DNA from: a virus
IMG/VR virus record: IMGVR_UViG_3300034106_003187
Location: 1 to 27,835 of that record
Reading direction: 5' to 3' (one strand)
Length of the DNA stretch: 27,835 bases
The notes under the pieces: generated by a model
Seen by the model: only the letters and a program-made list of their open reading frames with translations
Told to the model about the DNA's origin: nothing
The model's database searches: none
Translations under genes and position numbers: made by a program
In this document: positions 18,079 to 25,520 of the stretch, piece by piece
Layout: every line of letters begins with the position of its first letter
Position numbering within the stretch: the first letter of the stretch is position 1

Positions 18079-19228
18079 CATTATTGATACCATAGTTTTT
18101 AATTTTTAATTGTGCATTATAATTGAAAATGTATTCTAATTTAAATATTAATTTTTTTAAATATGATTCTCTAGGTAAAATATATATTTTACCTTTTTTT
18201 AAATTAACATATTTATTACTTTTTAAAAGTTTTCTTGTAATTATTTCATGATTTCTTATAAAAATAGGTTTATCTAAAAAAGACTCATCTATTATTTTAT
18301 AATTATCAAATTTATATAACTTATCATTTATAAATTTATACTCACTACTGTAAGAATGAGTTAAATGTTGAAAAAGTTTAGTTTGTAATTCTAATTCATT
18401 TATAAAATCAGTATTTATAACAAGTTTATACAATCTTAAATTATTACTAAAATCAAGTTTAAATTTAAGTTTACTAAAATCTATATTTTCAATTATTGAT
18501 ACAGCAGCATCTAATCCAACAACATTTAATTGCTTTTTAAAATATTGAAAATCAAAATTCATTTCATAAACTGTACTAAGATCTAAATCTTTAATACCTA
18601 AACTACTCATTCTCATATATGGACCACCTGATTCAGATTCCCATTCTAGATAAGGTTTGATATTCATTATAATGTTTTTAACACAATCTAAACGAATAAT
18701 ACTTGAACTATTTATTATAGATTTATAATTAGCTAATACACCTGAACCTAAACAAAAATTTATAAACCAATGAAGTTTATTACAACTTCTTGGTAAATGA
18801 GAGTGAGTATAATCATCTACATAATGTTCTTCACTATAAGTTTCTCTATTACCACATAAGTAAAGTCTTCCATTATAATCAAATCTTATAGAAAAATATA
18901 AATCATTTAATATTTCTTCTTGTTTACCATTAGTTATTTTAATTTCAGGATAATATAATGTTATTGATATTGATTCAACTTTAATACATGAATCTAATTC
19001 ATACATAATATCATAAGAATCCCATATATAATCTACACTATAAGGTATTTCATATTCATCTAAACATTTTTTAAATTCTTTAAAATATGCAATAAATTCA
19101 TTTTCATTACCTGGTTTACATTTTTTAATCTTAAAACTAAATGCTTCTTCAGTATTATCACCTATTCCAGAATAATCCCATCTATCAAAATCTAAATTAG
19201 GATTCTCTTGTTGATTCCAATATATCAT
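18026..19228 (-). CDS. E2-like conjugating enzyme (Prok-E2-type, divergent)
   Basis: 400 residues, ATG at 19228. Residues about 85-165 follow the E2/UBC order of elements: a beta strand with YP (93-94, LYYPEIKI), a strand with SIRFDYNGRLYL, a His-rich HSHLP segment (H142, H144), and FCLGSG with C159, comparable to the HPN...GxxCL block that holds the catalytic Cys of E2s. It lies between a ubiquitin-like gene and JAMM/E1 genes, as E2-like genes do in bacterial Bil and PRTRC cassettes. The C-terminal 200 residues are Lys-rich, beta/alpha, and end in a Gly/Thr/Gln-rich tail overlapping the JAMM start. Similarity to classical E2s is weak by eye, so the call leans partly on context; a structure prediction would settle it. 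Confidence 0.65.
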   Translation of the reverse strand: MIYWNQQENPNLDFDRWDYSGIGDNTEEAFSFKIKKCKPGNENEFIAYFKEFKKCLDEYEIPYSVDYIWDSYDIMYELDSCIKVESISITLYYPEIKITNGKQEEILNDLYFSIRFDYNGRLYLCGNRETYSEEHYVDDYTHSHLPRSCNKLHWFINFCLGSGVLANYKSIINSSSIIRLDCVKNIIMNIKPYLEWESESGGPYMRMSSLGIKDLDLSTVYEMNFDFQYFKKQLNVVGLDAAVSIIENIDFSKLKFKLDFSNNLRLYKLVINTDFINELELQTKLFQHLTHSYSSEYKFINDKLYKFDNYKIIDESFLDKPIFIRNHEIITRKLLKSNKYVNLKKGKIYILPRESYLKKLIFKLEYIFNYNAQLKIKNYGINNDGQTAGGTNQQQIQEIK

Positions 19229-19251
19229 AGTTAATAATTTATTAAATAAAA

Positions 19252-19290
19252 AAGGTACAGGTAGAATAAAGCAAAAACTACCTGCACCTT
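19252..19290 (-). terminator. Intrinsic terminator or attenuator after the ubiquitin-like gene
   Basis: On the - strand, arms 19278-19290 and 19252-19264 pair over 13 bp with a single G-U and a 13-nt loop, followed by TTTTATTT. It sits between the ubiquitin-like stop (19324) and the E2-like start (19228). Read-through past it would be needed to express the E2, JAMM and E1 genes from the same promoter, unless they have their own. Confidence 0.8.
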
Positions 19291-19323
19291 AATTATTGTG
19301 GTTTTACGTTATTTGAATAATAA

Positions 19324-19878
19324 TTATTCAGAATCTAATTGAGAAACTATTGAATTATATTTACTTCTCAAATCTTTTTTATTACCTTCTAGACCTTCTA
19401 GAACTTCAATTGCTTCTTGAATTTTATCTTTAGATGTATTCAAGTCTTCAATAATCTGAGAAATATCAATTGTCTCAGTTTCTTCTTCTACTTCTTCTAA
19501 ACTATCTAGATACTCAAACCAAGAATCTACTGCCTCATTAAGTTCTTCAGTAGTCATACTAGAATATGAAGGAAAATAGTCTATAGCTTCATCATATTCA
19601 GCTCTAGCTTCTTTAGCAATAGTATAGCATGCTTCTCTGCTTCTTAGACCAGATTTATTTTTCTTTGGAGTTAAGAACAAATCAAATTCATCTGAATCTG
19701 GAAGAAGAGCAGAATTTACAGAAAGCTCAGTTTGGTTTTGACCAATAAAAACTCTCATGTTAGATGTTGTAATACCTTGATTAGTAAGTTCATTTTTTAA
19801 ATCTCCCCAGGTAACTGCTGATGAACTAATAACTTTAGAAGTTGTTCCGTTATAAACGGTAATTGTTTTTTGTGACAT
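19324..19878 (-). CDS. Ubiquitin-like protein with C-terminal helical extension
   Basis: 184 residues, ATG at 19878. Residues 1-70 read as a beta-grasp domain: beta hairpin (KTITVYNGTTSKVISSS), helix (TWGDLKNELTNQG), then strands (MRVFIGQNQTELSV, ALLPDSDEFDLFLTP). The domain ends with PKKNKSG (G77), resembling the K/G end of PRTRC protein C-type ubiquitin-like domains. Residues 78-184 are an acidic, helical extension (EELNEAVDSWFEYLDSLEEVEEETE...) probably coiled coil. The protein ends in DSE, not Gly, so conjugation would need cleavage near G77, for which the neighbouring JAMM protein is a candidate. The fold call rests on secondary-structure pattern plus linked E1, E2-like and JAMM genes. 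A strong hairpin follows the gene. Confidence 0.7.
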   Translation of the reverse strand: MSQKTITVYNGTTSKVISSSAVTWGDLKNELTNQGITTSNMRVFIGQNQTELSVNSALLPDSDEFDLFLTPKKNKSGLRSREACYTIAKEARAEYDEAIDYFPSYSSMTTEELNEAVDSWFEYLDSLEEVEEETETIDISQIIEDLNTSKDKIQEAIEVLEGLEGNKKDLRSKYNSIVSQLDSE

Positions 19879-19957
19879 GATTAAAATTTTTTTAGTTTGT
19901 AAATATACAAAATTATTTTGTTTTTTTATGCTTTATTTTTAGTTAATTATTAACTAT

Positions 19958-20716
19958 CTACTTTTTAAATTCATTTGGTAGTAGCAACCTTTCTTTAGGA
20001 TAATCAGCTCTAATATATAAAGCTTTGTAGGTAGAATAGAATAATTCTATACCTGAATGTAATCCATATTTATTTATGTAAGATTTTAATACTACAGGAA
20101 ATAAATCTATTTCCAATATACCACTCAATAATTTTTCTGCTGCTTTATCACCAAGACCTTCAATACCTTTAATACCATCTCCAGATTGACCAGCTATTAA
20201 ATCATAGGCCATAGAGTAATTCTCTTTAAATTCAGATGGATTATTATATTCAAGTTTCTTGTAATCATATACAGGTACATTTAGATTTTTGATATCTTTA
20301 TCTGGACTTGAGATTAAACACTCATATTCATCTTTAAAATGAATATAGTAGCTTAAACATAAATCATCAGCTTCCCAAGATACTTCATCATCAAATGTAG
20401 CCATAGATTTGTATTCAGATTTAAACAATAAGAAATCTTTAACCTCACTTAAAAATGGTATAGGTTCTTTAAATTTTCTATTTTGTTTATATTCTGGATA
20501 AAACTTCAGTCTAAAATTATCTCTGCTTCTTACTGTATAACAACATATATAGTAATCAGCTTCTGTAGCTATTAGAATGTTTTTGATTATTTCTTCAGCA
20601 TGTAGCTTACAATCATCAAATGTTTTTTCTTTCTCAGCATCTTTTTTATTATGAGCTGCTAAAAATGCTATTGAATCTGCATCAATTATTGTTAGTTTCT
20701 TCTTTATTAACATCAT
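19958..20716 (-). CDS. FEN-like 5'-3' exonuclease/flap endonuclease
   Basis: 252 residues; two adjacent ATGs at 20716 and 20713, overlapping the upstream nuclease by 35 nt. It has the PIN/5'-nuclease acidic centre: IIDADSIAF (D12, D14), VSWEADDLCL (E114, D116, D117), SSPDKDI (D138, D140), then AGQSGDGIKGIEGLGDKAAEKLL (173-196), the helix-3-turn-helix DNA clamp with D179. Length and order match phage 5'-nucleases such as T4 RNase H and T5 D15. Expected role: removing RNA primers and flaps during phage replication. Neighbouring primase, SSB-like and helicase genes fit this. Confidence 0.93.
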   Translation of the reverse strand: MMLIKKKLTIIDADSIAFLAAHNKKDAEKEKTFDDCKLHAEEIIKNILIATEADYYICCYTVRSRDNFRLKFYPEYKQNRKFKEPIPFLSEVKDFLLFKSEYKSMATFDDEVSWEADDLCLSYYIHFKDEYECLISSPDKDIKNLNVPVYDYKKLEYNNPSEFKENYSMAYDLIAGQSGDGIKGIEGLGDKAAEKLLSGILEIDLFPVVLKSYINKYGLHSGIELFYSTYKALYIRADYPKERLLLPNEFKK

Positions 20717-21176
20717 CTTCTAAAAGTTGTTTTATTCTTTCAACACTTGCTAAGACACTTTTAATTGTACTTGGCATAAAATAATGTTTAGGATCTTTTT
20801 CAGATAGAAGTTTATATAACAGCATCTTTCTTCTTAATTTAAAATCAGGAGTTTGCCAACCTTTAACCTCAATAATGAATTTATCTTCTACAATAAAATC
20901 AGGTAAATGAGTTATAGGCTGTTCTACATTACTCCTTGTTTTTTTAAATACTCTACTGTTATCATCTTTCCATATTTCAGAAGGATAAACAAATTTGTCT
21001 TGCAATATGTAATTCACAGATTCATATTCAAACTTAAGTCCTGATTGTTGTAATATTTTATAAGTAACAATCTCTAAAGGACTTCTAAAAGTAACACCAT
21101 TATAAGTTAAAGAAGTCTTTTCTTCTCTAGTAAGCGTATATGAAGGTTTTACTTTTTTAACTTTATTATTTTTCAT
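20682..21176 (-). CDS. PD-(D/E)XK endonuclease
   Basis: 164 residues, ATG at 21176 overlapping the primase stop by 4 nt (ATGA). Motifs of a PD-(D/E)XK fold: E35 in FRSPLEIVTYKIL, PDF with D93, and EVKGW with E103 and K105, followed by a helix (PDFKLRRKMLLYKLL). The N-terminus is Lys-rich. Length and composition fit small phage resolvase-like or TnsA-like nucleases. Probable role: cutting branched or recombining DNA alongside the FEN-like nuclease and primase; substrate not identifiable by sequence. Confidence 0.85.
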   Translation of the reverse strand: MKNNKVKKVKPSYTLTREEKTSLTYNGVTFRSPLEIVTYKILQQSGLKFEYESVNYILQDKFVYPSEIWKDDNSRVFKKTRSNVEQPITHLPDFIVEDKFIIEVKGWQTPDFKLRRKMLLYKLLSEKDPKHYFMPSTIKSVLASVERIKQLLEDDVNKEETNNN

Positions 21177-22153
21177 ATAATTCCAAAATTTTCCATTAAC
21201 CTTTTACTATCATCATATCCATATTTCTTATAAAAATCACTAGGGTCTTTAGGTTCATTTATTGGATTGAAAATATAACTACATTCATATAACTTTGAAT
21301 GATCCTCAGCAGCTTTAATACCAGGTTCATCATTGTTATAGTATATATATAATTTATTAAATCTATCTTTTAAGTCTTGTATTATGTCTAAACTTATTCT
21401 TGAATTCTCTGAACTAGGAGCTACAGATGTTATACCTAACTTATGTAAAGTCATGATATCTTTCTTAGAACTGGTTATAAGACAAGTATCCCCTCTATTT
21501 GGAAGCTTGTTATAACCTTGTACTATACCACCTGTATTTGACCAAAATTTCTCACCTTTATTTCTACTTGGAAGGTAAATTTTATATTTATAAGGTTGTT
21601 CATAATAGGCAAATCCTAATTCATTCTTTTTAATTTCAAATGATAAACCATTAATAAAATAATGGGATATTGAATGTACATCAAAATATTCAAGAATCTC
21701 TAAATCTATTCCAAATTGTTTCCAATAAAGTAAATCTTTATCAGAATAATTTTTTTTCTTAATTTGAAATATGGTATCTTTCTTATCTTCTATTTTTATT
21801 TCTTTATTAGGAAGTCCATAAAAACCTAAAGTTGGTTTCTTCTTATCTCCATTTAAACCTAAATTGAAATCATTATTAATTACATTGAAGACTTCTTGTA
21901 TATTTAAAGAATACCTTTCTTTTAGGTAATTCCAGCAAGTATATGACTTGTCACTAGGATCTCCATAATCTTTGTAAAATAATGTTCCATGTACACATCT
22001 AATAATAGATGAGGCTATTCTTTCTCCTCTCCAACTACTACAAAACTTTTTATTTAATTGAGTAAAGTTAGGTTCATAATAACTAAATATATCATACTCA
22101 CTTATTAAATTAAGTATGTTTTCTTTATTCAATAAAAATTTAATACCATACAT
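21173..22153 (-). CDS. DnaG-type TOPRIM primase
   Basis: 326 residues, ATG at 22153. The C-terminal part is a TOPRIM domain: TCLITSSKKDIMTLHKLG (about 223-240) with a K-D pair in place of the usual catalytic Glu region, LYIYYNNDEPGIKAAEDHSKLY (268-289, D275 like the DxD..G motif), and KDPSDF (D303, D306). The N-terminal segment (CSSWRGERIASSIIRCVHGTLFYKDYG...TCWNYL) resembles the primase zinc-binding module in layout but lacks a clear CHC2 zinc set. Expected role: RNA primer synthesis with the nearby DnaB-like helicase. It starts after a hairpin that closes the SSB-like gene. Confidence 0.85.
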   Translation of the reverse strand: MYGIKFLLNKENILNLISEYDIFSYYEPNFTQLNKKFCSSWRGERIASSIIRCVHGTLFYKDYGDPSDKSYTCWNYLKERYSLNIQEVFNVINNDFNLGLNGDKKKPTLGFYGLPNKEIKIEDKKDTIFQIKKKNYSDKDLLYWKQFGIDLEILEYFDVHSISHYFINGLSFEIKKNELGFAYYEQPYKYKIYLPSRNKGEKFWSNTGGIVQGYNKLPNRGDTCLITSSKKDIMTLHKLGITSVAPSSENSRISLDIIQDLKDRFNKLYIYYNNDEPGIKAAEDHSKLYECSYIFNPINEPKDPSDFYKKYGYDDSKRLMENFGII

Positions 22154-22167
22154 CTTAAATAAAATAA

Positions 22168-22203
22168 AATTAGAGCTGACTAAATTAATAATCAGCTCTA
22201 ATT
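22168..22203 (-). terminator. Intrinsic terminator or attenuator after the SSB-like gene
   Basis: Perfect 12-bp inverted repeat, arms 22168-22179 and 22192-22203, 12-nt loop, followed on the - strand by TTATTTTATTT. It lies between the SSB-like stop and the primase ATG, and would cut down transcription entering the primase and nuclease genes. Confidence 0.8.
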
Positions 22204-22228
22204 AAATAACAAAAAAAAAACAAAAAAA

Positions 22229-22840
22229 CTAGAAAGGCAAGTCTAAAGCAGAAGCTGGAATATCTCTACCAGCAGCAATAGGTTCAGCATCAGCTAATGT
22301 CAATGGCTTAAAGTCATAAGGACTAGTTTTATCAAATGGTTTCAAATGAGTTAATCCTTCAGCTATAGATGCTGCAAATCCATATCTTCTTTTACCTAGA
22401 ACAACACCAGGTTGTTTACCTTCCCTAGCATATTCCTCACCAGTAATAGACATATAGAATGGTTTACCACCAAGCAAAGATACTACTTTTTCTACATATT
22501 CTTCTAAACTATTTGCTGTAATAGTTACAATTTTATCTTTCAAACCTAATTTATCAGCAATTACTTGAATATCTTTTTGAAAATCTTGAGCACCTTGACT
22601 TCCATCTTTAAAATAAGAAGAAAATCTTACTTTACCAATTCTACCATTAAATTGTGCATCTTGATGAGGAGTAAATCCAGGTTCAGTACATGGACCTTCC
22701 AGTTTAAAAGTTACTTGTTTACTACCAGTAGTACTAGCAGTTTTAATTTCAAAACCAGTAATCATAACTTCTTGATTACCGTAAGTAAGATATTGAGATA
22801 CCTTTTTATCTTCTGTGTTATAAGTTACACCTCCGTACAT
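22229..22840 (-). CDS. Single-stranded DNA-binding protein (SSB-like)
   Basis: 203 residues, ATG at 22840. Beta-rich with OB-fold-like strand spacing (EVMITGFEIKTASTTGSKQVTFKLEGP, RIGKVRFSSYFK, KPFYMSITGEEYAREGKQPGVVLGKRRYGF), a helical insert (QDFQKDIQVIADKLGL), and a disordered tail ending IPASALDLPF. A terminal D-L-P-F matches the acidic/hydrophobic tip by which SSB proteins recruit partners. Its place between replication genes fits. It is one of the few genes here with its own hairpin terminator, consistent with high-level expression. The tail and composition support SSB well; the exact OB fold is inferred. Confidence 0.8.
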   Translation of the reverse strand: MYGGVTYNTEDKKVSQYLTYGNQEVMITGFEIKTASTTGSKQVTFKLEGPCTEPGFTPHQDAQFNGRIGKVRFSSYFKDGSQGAQDFQKDIQVIADKLGLKDKIVTITANSLEEYVEKVVSLLGGKPFYMSITGEEYAREGKQPGVVLGKRRYGFAASIAEGLTHLKPFDKTSPYDFKPLTLADAEPIAAGRDIPASALDLPF

Positions 22841-22870
22841 ATTATTTAAATTTAAATGTTAGTTAATAGA

Positions 22871-23338
22871 TTATGACCAAGAAGGAGTTGATGTTGTTTC
22901 ATTAAAAACAGCAGTTTCTACTGTAGGAGCTACATAAGGAGTTCCATCAGAATTCATATAAGAATTATCAATTCTGTTTACAATAAGTCTAAGATTGTTT
23001 TCAGTAGTTTCAACTTCTCCTCTTCTAACAATTACTCCAATATTTTTAAGAGCATTTCTAATTTGTTTAACATCTACACCTAGTTTATCAGCAATTTGAT
23101 AAGTAGATAACATATCTACATTATACATAATTCTTAAATCACGTTCATTTACAAATACTGAGTTACTGTTGTTGTTTGATTGTGTGTTCATTGTTTTGTG
23201 TGTTTTTTTGTTTTTTAATAAAAATTTATAATAATCGTATTCTTCCCAGGTTTCAACCCCTGCTTTAAACATAACTTCTAATTGAAGTTCTTTTTCTTTA
23301 AGATGTACATGTTCATCTTGTGAAATTACAACATTCAT
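22871..23338 (-). CDS. Helix-turn-helix protein
   Basis: 155 residues, ATG at 23338, 30 nt upstream of the SSB-like start. A helix-turn-helix lies at about 79-108 (MLSTYQIADKLGVDVKQIRNALKNIGVIVRR), as in small phage regulators and homeodomain-like proteins. The first 50 residues are charged and helical and could form a second module; an internal ATG (MNTQSNNNS) marks a Gln/Asn/Ser linker. The C-terminus is Thr/Val-rich and probably disordered. Likely a DNA-binding regulator or replication accessory; the target is unknown. Confidence 0.7.
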   Translation of the reverse strand: MNVVISQDEHVHLKEKELQLEVMFKAGVETWEEYDYYKFLLKNKKTHKTMNTQSNNNSNSVFVNERDLRIMYNVDMLSTYQIADKLGVDVKQIRNALKNIGVIVRRGEVETTENNLRLIVNRIDNSYMNSDGTPYVAPTVETAVFNETTSTPSWS

Positions 23339-23449
23339 ATTTATTGTTGTTTTATTTTTATCATCTATTTTTAAATCTATAATAAATCTACACCATCATT
23401 TGTGTTTTAAAGATTTTATTTTTTTATCTATAAATAGACTACATATTAT

Positions 23450-23663
23450 TTACTCACCTTCATTATATAAATCAATAGCTTCAGATACTAAACCTAAATC
23501 ATTTGATATTGATAATTCTTTAAACATACCTACAGGAGATTTAGCTGGATATTGACCATCATTATTAGTAATAAACTTATAAGACATTTTATTATCAGGA
23601 CCTTTCTCAACTTTAGTATATAGAACTACTGAAAATAAACCTTCTAAAGTCAAATAATCATCT
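23450..23663 (-). CDS. AAA/RecA-like phage ATPase, exon 2
   Basis: Second exon, joined to 24583-25061. Codon 160 (Val) is split GT|A across the junction, and the product continues GKMVDDYLTLEGLFSVVLYTKVE, a smooth family-like sequence. This part supplies 70 further residues, including beta strands (FSVVLYTKVE) and an acidic C-terminus (AIDLYNEGE). Read alone it opens only at a TTG next to an in-frame stop and has no Walker motifs, so it is an exon and not a separate gene. Confidence 0.85.
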
Positions 23664-24582
23664 CAATTATTGATAGTACCTTTTTTAGTAAGGTAATTAT
23701 TCTTACAATACTATCCTTAATGTTTCCATTAAGTTTCGACTATATTTTCATAAAAATATATTTTGATTTCACAATCTTATTATTGTTTAAATTTCTTCTA
23801 ACAGTCATTTCACCTACATTTAAAGCTAAATGAACTTCATTTACAGTATTAAATATAGTTTCACTGTTGTTTATAATATCTTTAACTAAAATTTTAAATT
23901 TTGTATAGATTTTTCCTTTATTAGCCTGCCCTATTTTTAATTTATGTTCTTCAGAAATAATTCTTCCTTTTAAAGCTAAACTTCTTTTTTTTAAAGTTTC
24001 TTTAGTAGGTTTTACTCCCTTTTTTCCCATTTTCTTCTTACTTTCTTCAGAATGTTTTAGTCCAAAAGTACCTTCTCCACCCAAAGTAAAATTTAATAAT
24101 CTAGGAAATTTAGAAATATAAAATTTTTCTTTTTCTTGCCAAACATTAAAATCAACTTCTTCAAGAAGTTCAATTATAGGTTTTTTATCTAATTTTAGAA
24201 TGCTTAAAATCCAATTACATAAATGTTTATTATGTTTTGTGTATTTAGCATTATCTATATGTTTATTTAATCTTTTTTCTAAAGATTTAGAAGTCATACC
24301 GACATACCTTATCTCTAAGGTATTTGGATGTTTTAAACAATATATTTTTATGTCTGCTCTTTCCATTAAAATCAATTACTTTTCAATGTACTCTCCCACA
24401 ACAGGAGATAGTCTGTGAACCTTACTCATATTACAATAATTATAACTTAGAGTCTTGGCTGCTGATTGTCCACGAATATACAATAAATTTTCAAACATTC
24501 AAACCTATCTTTTCAGATTATTTTGTAGTTTTATTGTCTTTAGGATATCCCAGCAATTAAACAGATAATGGCAGATTAAGCT
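23664..24582 (-). mobile_element. Group I intron interrupting the ATPase gene
   Basis: 919 nt. The junction with U before and G at the end is AATGGT|AGATGA. P1 is visible: exon AAUGGU (24583-24588) pairs with the internal guide GCCAUU (24567-24572), ending in the expected U-G at the splice site. P7 is visible too: GACUAU (24408-24413, inside the typical GUUCACAGACUA block) with AUAGUC (23738-23743). A 7-bp stem (23709-23715 with 23672-23678) near the 3' end is a likely P9-type helix. The GIY-YIG endonuclease gene lies between the two P7 strands, and its stop overlaps P7 3'. These independent pairings make this a confident group I call. Confidence 0.92.
23740..24366 (-). CDS. GIY-YIG homing endonuclease with NUMOD-type DNA-binding repeats
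   Basis: 208 residues from the ATG at 24366 (MERADIKIYC); a TTG three codons earlier is less likely. GIY-YIG nuclease domain at the N-terminus: KIYC (7-10) and RYVG (20-23), with R32, H36 and a Glu in WQEKEKFYISKF. Next are repeated short Lys-rich motifs (GLKHSEESKKKMG, GVKPTKETLKKRS, GRIISEEHKLKIGQANKGK), as in NUMOD3 DNA-binding stretches of I-TevI and related enzymes, then a C-terminal NUMOD1/HTH-like region (NVGEMTVRRNLNNNKIVKSKYIF). It is encoded in the P8 region of the group I intron. The class differs from the LAGLIDADG enzyme of the other intron. Confidence 0.92.
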   Translation of the reverse strand: MERADIKIYCLKHPNTLEIRYVGMTSKSLEKRLNKHIDNAKYTKHNKHLCNWILSILKLDKKPIIELLEEVDFNVWQEKEKFYISKFPRLLNFTLGGEGTFGLKHSEESKKKMGKKGVKPTKETLKKRSLALKGRIISEEHKLKIGQANKGKIYTKFKILVKDIINNSETIFNTVNEVHLALNVGEMTVRRNLNNNKIVKSKYIFMKI

Positions 24583-25061
24583 ACCATTTTACCTACAGTC
24601 TTCATCTTAAGATTACCTAGATTATCTTTTTCTGGATGCCATAAGAAATATACTTTCAAATCTCTTCTAGAAATCCTAGATGCCTCAATAACTTTACCTA
24701 AGTTTACACCTATATCAGCAAATTTACCATAACCATTCTCCTTAGCCCTCTTCATAAATTCAAAACTCATAATATATTGAGCATCATCAATAACTATGTT
24801 CTTAATATCTATTCTATTATCTGAAATATATTTAATACCAGTAGATATTTGAGCAGCATCTGAACTCTCAAAATAATTACCTCCTTCAGATAATTTACCA
24901 GAATACATTTTTTTCCAACCTCTAAAAGGTAAGTCTTTACCAGCTACATTAACTACTACAGTTTCTTTAGGATTTAAACCTTTAACACCTATCTCAGGTA
25001 TTTGACCATAAGAACTGGATTTACCTGTACCAGATTCACCTACAATTGCAATTGAACTCAT
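24583..25061 (-). CDS. AAA/RecA-like phage ATPase, exon 1 (Walker A and B)
   Basis: First exon, residues 1-159, ATG at 25061 overlapping the stop of the 48-aa HTH gene (ATGA). Walker A is GESGTGKSS (8-16, K14 S15), Walker B KNIVIDDAQY (88-96, D92 D93), and residues FLWHPEK (139-145) match the sensor-like strand of phage AAA_24/Sak4-type ATPases. Spliced with 23450-23663 the protein is 230 residues, a usual length for that family. Such ATPases are linked to single-strand annealing and recombination in phage replication; the exact role here is inferred. Unspliced translation stops two codons past the junction, giving a product with both Walker motifs but no C-terminal strands. Confidence 0.88.
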
Positions 25062-25204
25062 TTATTTTTTGTTTTAATTCTCCATGCTAAGCTTCTAACA
25101 TAGTTTATAGATAAACCTAGTGATGAAGCTATTTGCTCAATAGATTTATCTTTGTTGTTTTCTAAAAAATCAACTAGTTGTTCTTCTTTAGTTTTATTGC
25201 TCAT
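25058..25204 (-). CDS. 48-aa helix-turn-helix protein (small gene)
   Basis: ATG at 25204, stop TGA at 25058-25060; both ends overlap neighbours by 4 nt as ATGA, the pattern of translationally coupled genes. Residues 17-44 are a classic helix-turn-helix (NKDKSIEQIASSLGLSINYVRSLAWRIK), preceded by a charged helix (MSNKTKEEQLVDFLEN). Probably a small DNA-binding regulator. It is easily missed for its length but is the only reading frame that explains the gap between the flanking genes. Confidence 0.85.
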   Translation of the reverse strand: MSNKTKEEQLVDFLENNKDKSIEQIASSLGLSINYVRSLAWRIKTKNK

Positions 25205-25515
25205 GCTATTAATTTAATATCATCTAATAATTCTATAGATTCATTTCCATCATATTCATCAATAATAAAAGCTGTTCCTTGTGGTATCCATTGAATGTGT
25301 AAACTTTTAGCACCTCCACAATATACATTGTCAATACCAAGATTTTCTTTTACCCAATCTTCATTTATTTGGTTAACTTTACCTTGCTCAACCATTTCAA
25401 CTACTTTAGGATTGAATAATAATTCTTCATTATATTGATTCCAAGTATACCATCCAGCACCATATTCAGGAGAATATAGTACAGCTACTTTACCATCTCT
25501 AATTACTTTTTCCAT
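25201..25515 (-). CDS. Conserved-looking 104-aa protein, function unknown
   Basis: ATG at 25515. Aromatic-rich alpha/beta protein (VAVLYSPEYGAGWYTWN; IQWIPQGTAFIIDEYDGNESIELL). Well-formed compact sequence without membrane or signal segments, resembling small hypothetical proteins recurrent in large phages of Bacteroidota. No catalytic motif recognised. Its stop overlaps the start of the next small gene. Confidence 0.7.
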   Translation of the reverse strand: MEKVIRDGKVAVLYSPEYGAGWYTWNQYNEELLFNPKVVEMVEQGKVNQINEDWVKENLGIDNVYCGGAKSLHIQWIPQGTAFIIDEYDGNESIELLDDIKLIA

Positions 25516-25520
25516 TTTTT

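Noticed and set aside
19879-19957. TAATTTTG as a Bacteroidota TAnnTTTG -7 promoter element before the ubiquitin-like gene.
   Set aside because: No TTTG-like -33 element at the right distance, and such short A/T words are expected by chance in this composition.
23450-23653. Stand-alone 67-aa gene with a TTG start.
   Set aside because: In-frame stop just upstream, no Walker motif, and it continues the ATPase frame after splicing.
23740-23750. Recoding of the UAG at 23740-23742 as glutamine, as in some crAss-like phages.
   Set aside because: The endonuclease ends at a natural family-like C-terminus there, other genes end in UAA or UGA, and no in-frame UAG was needed to explain any gene.
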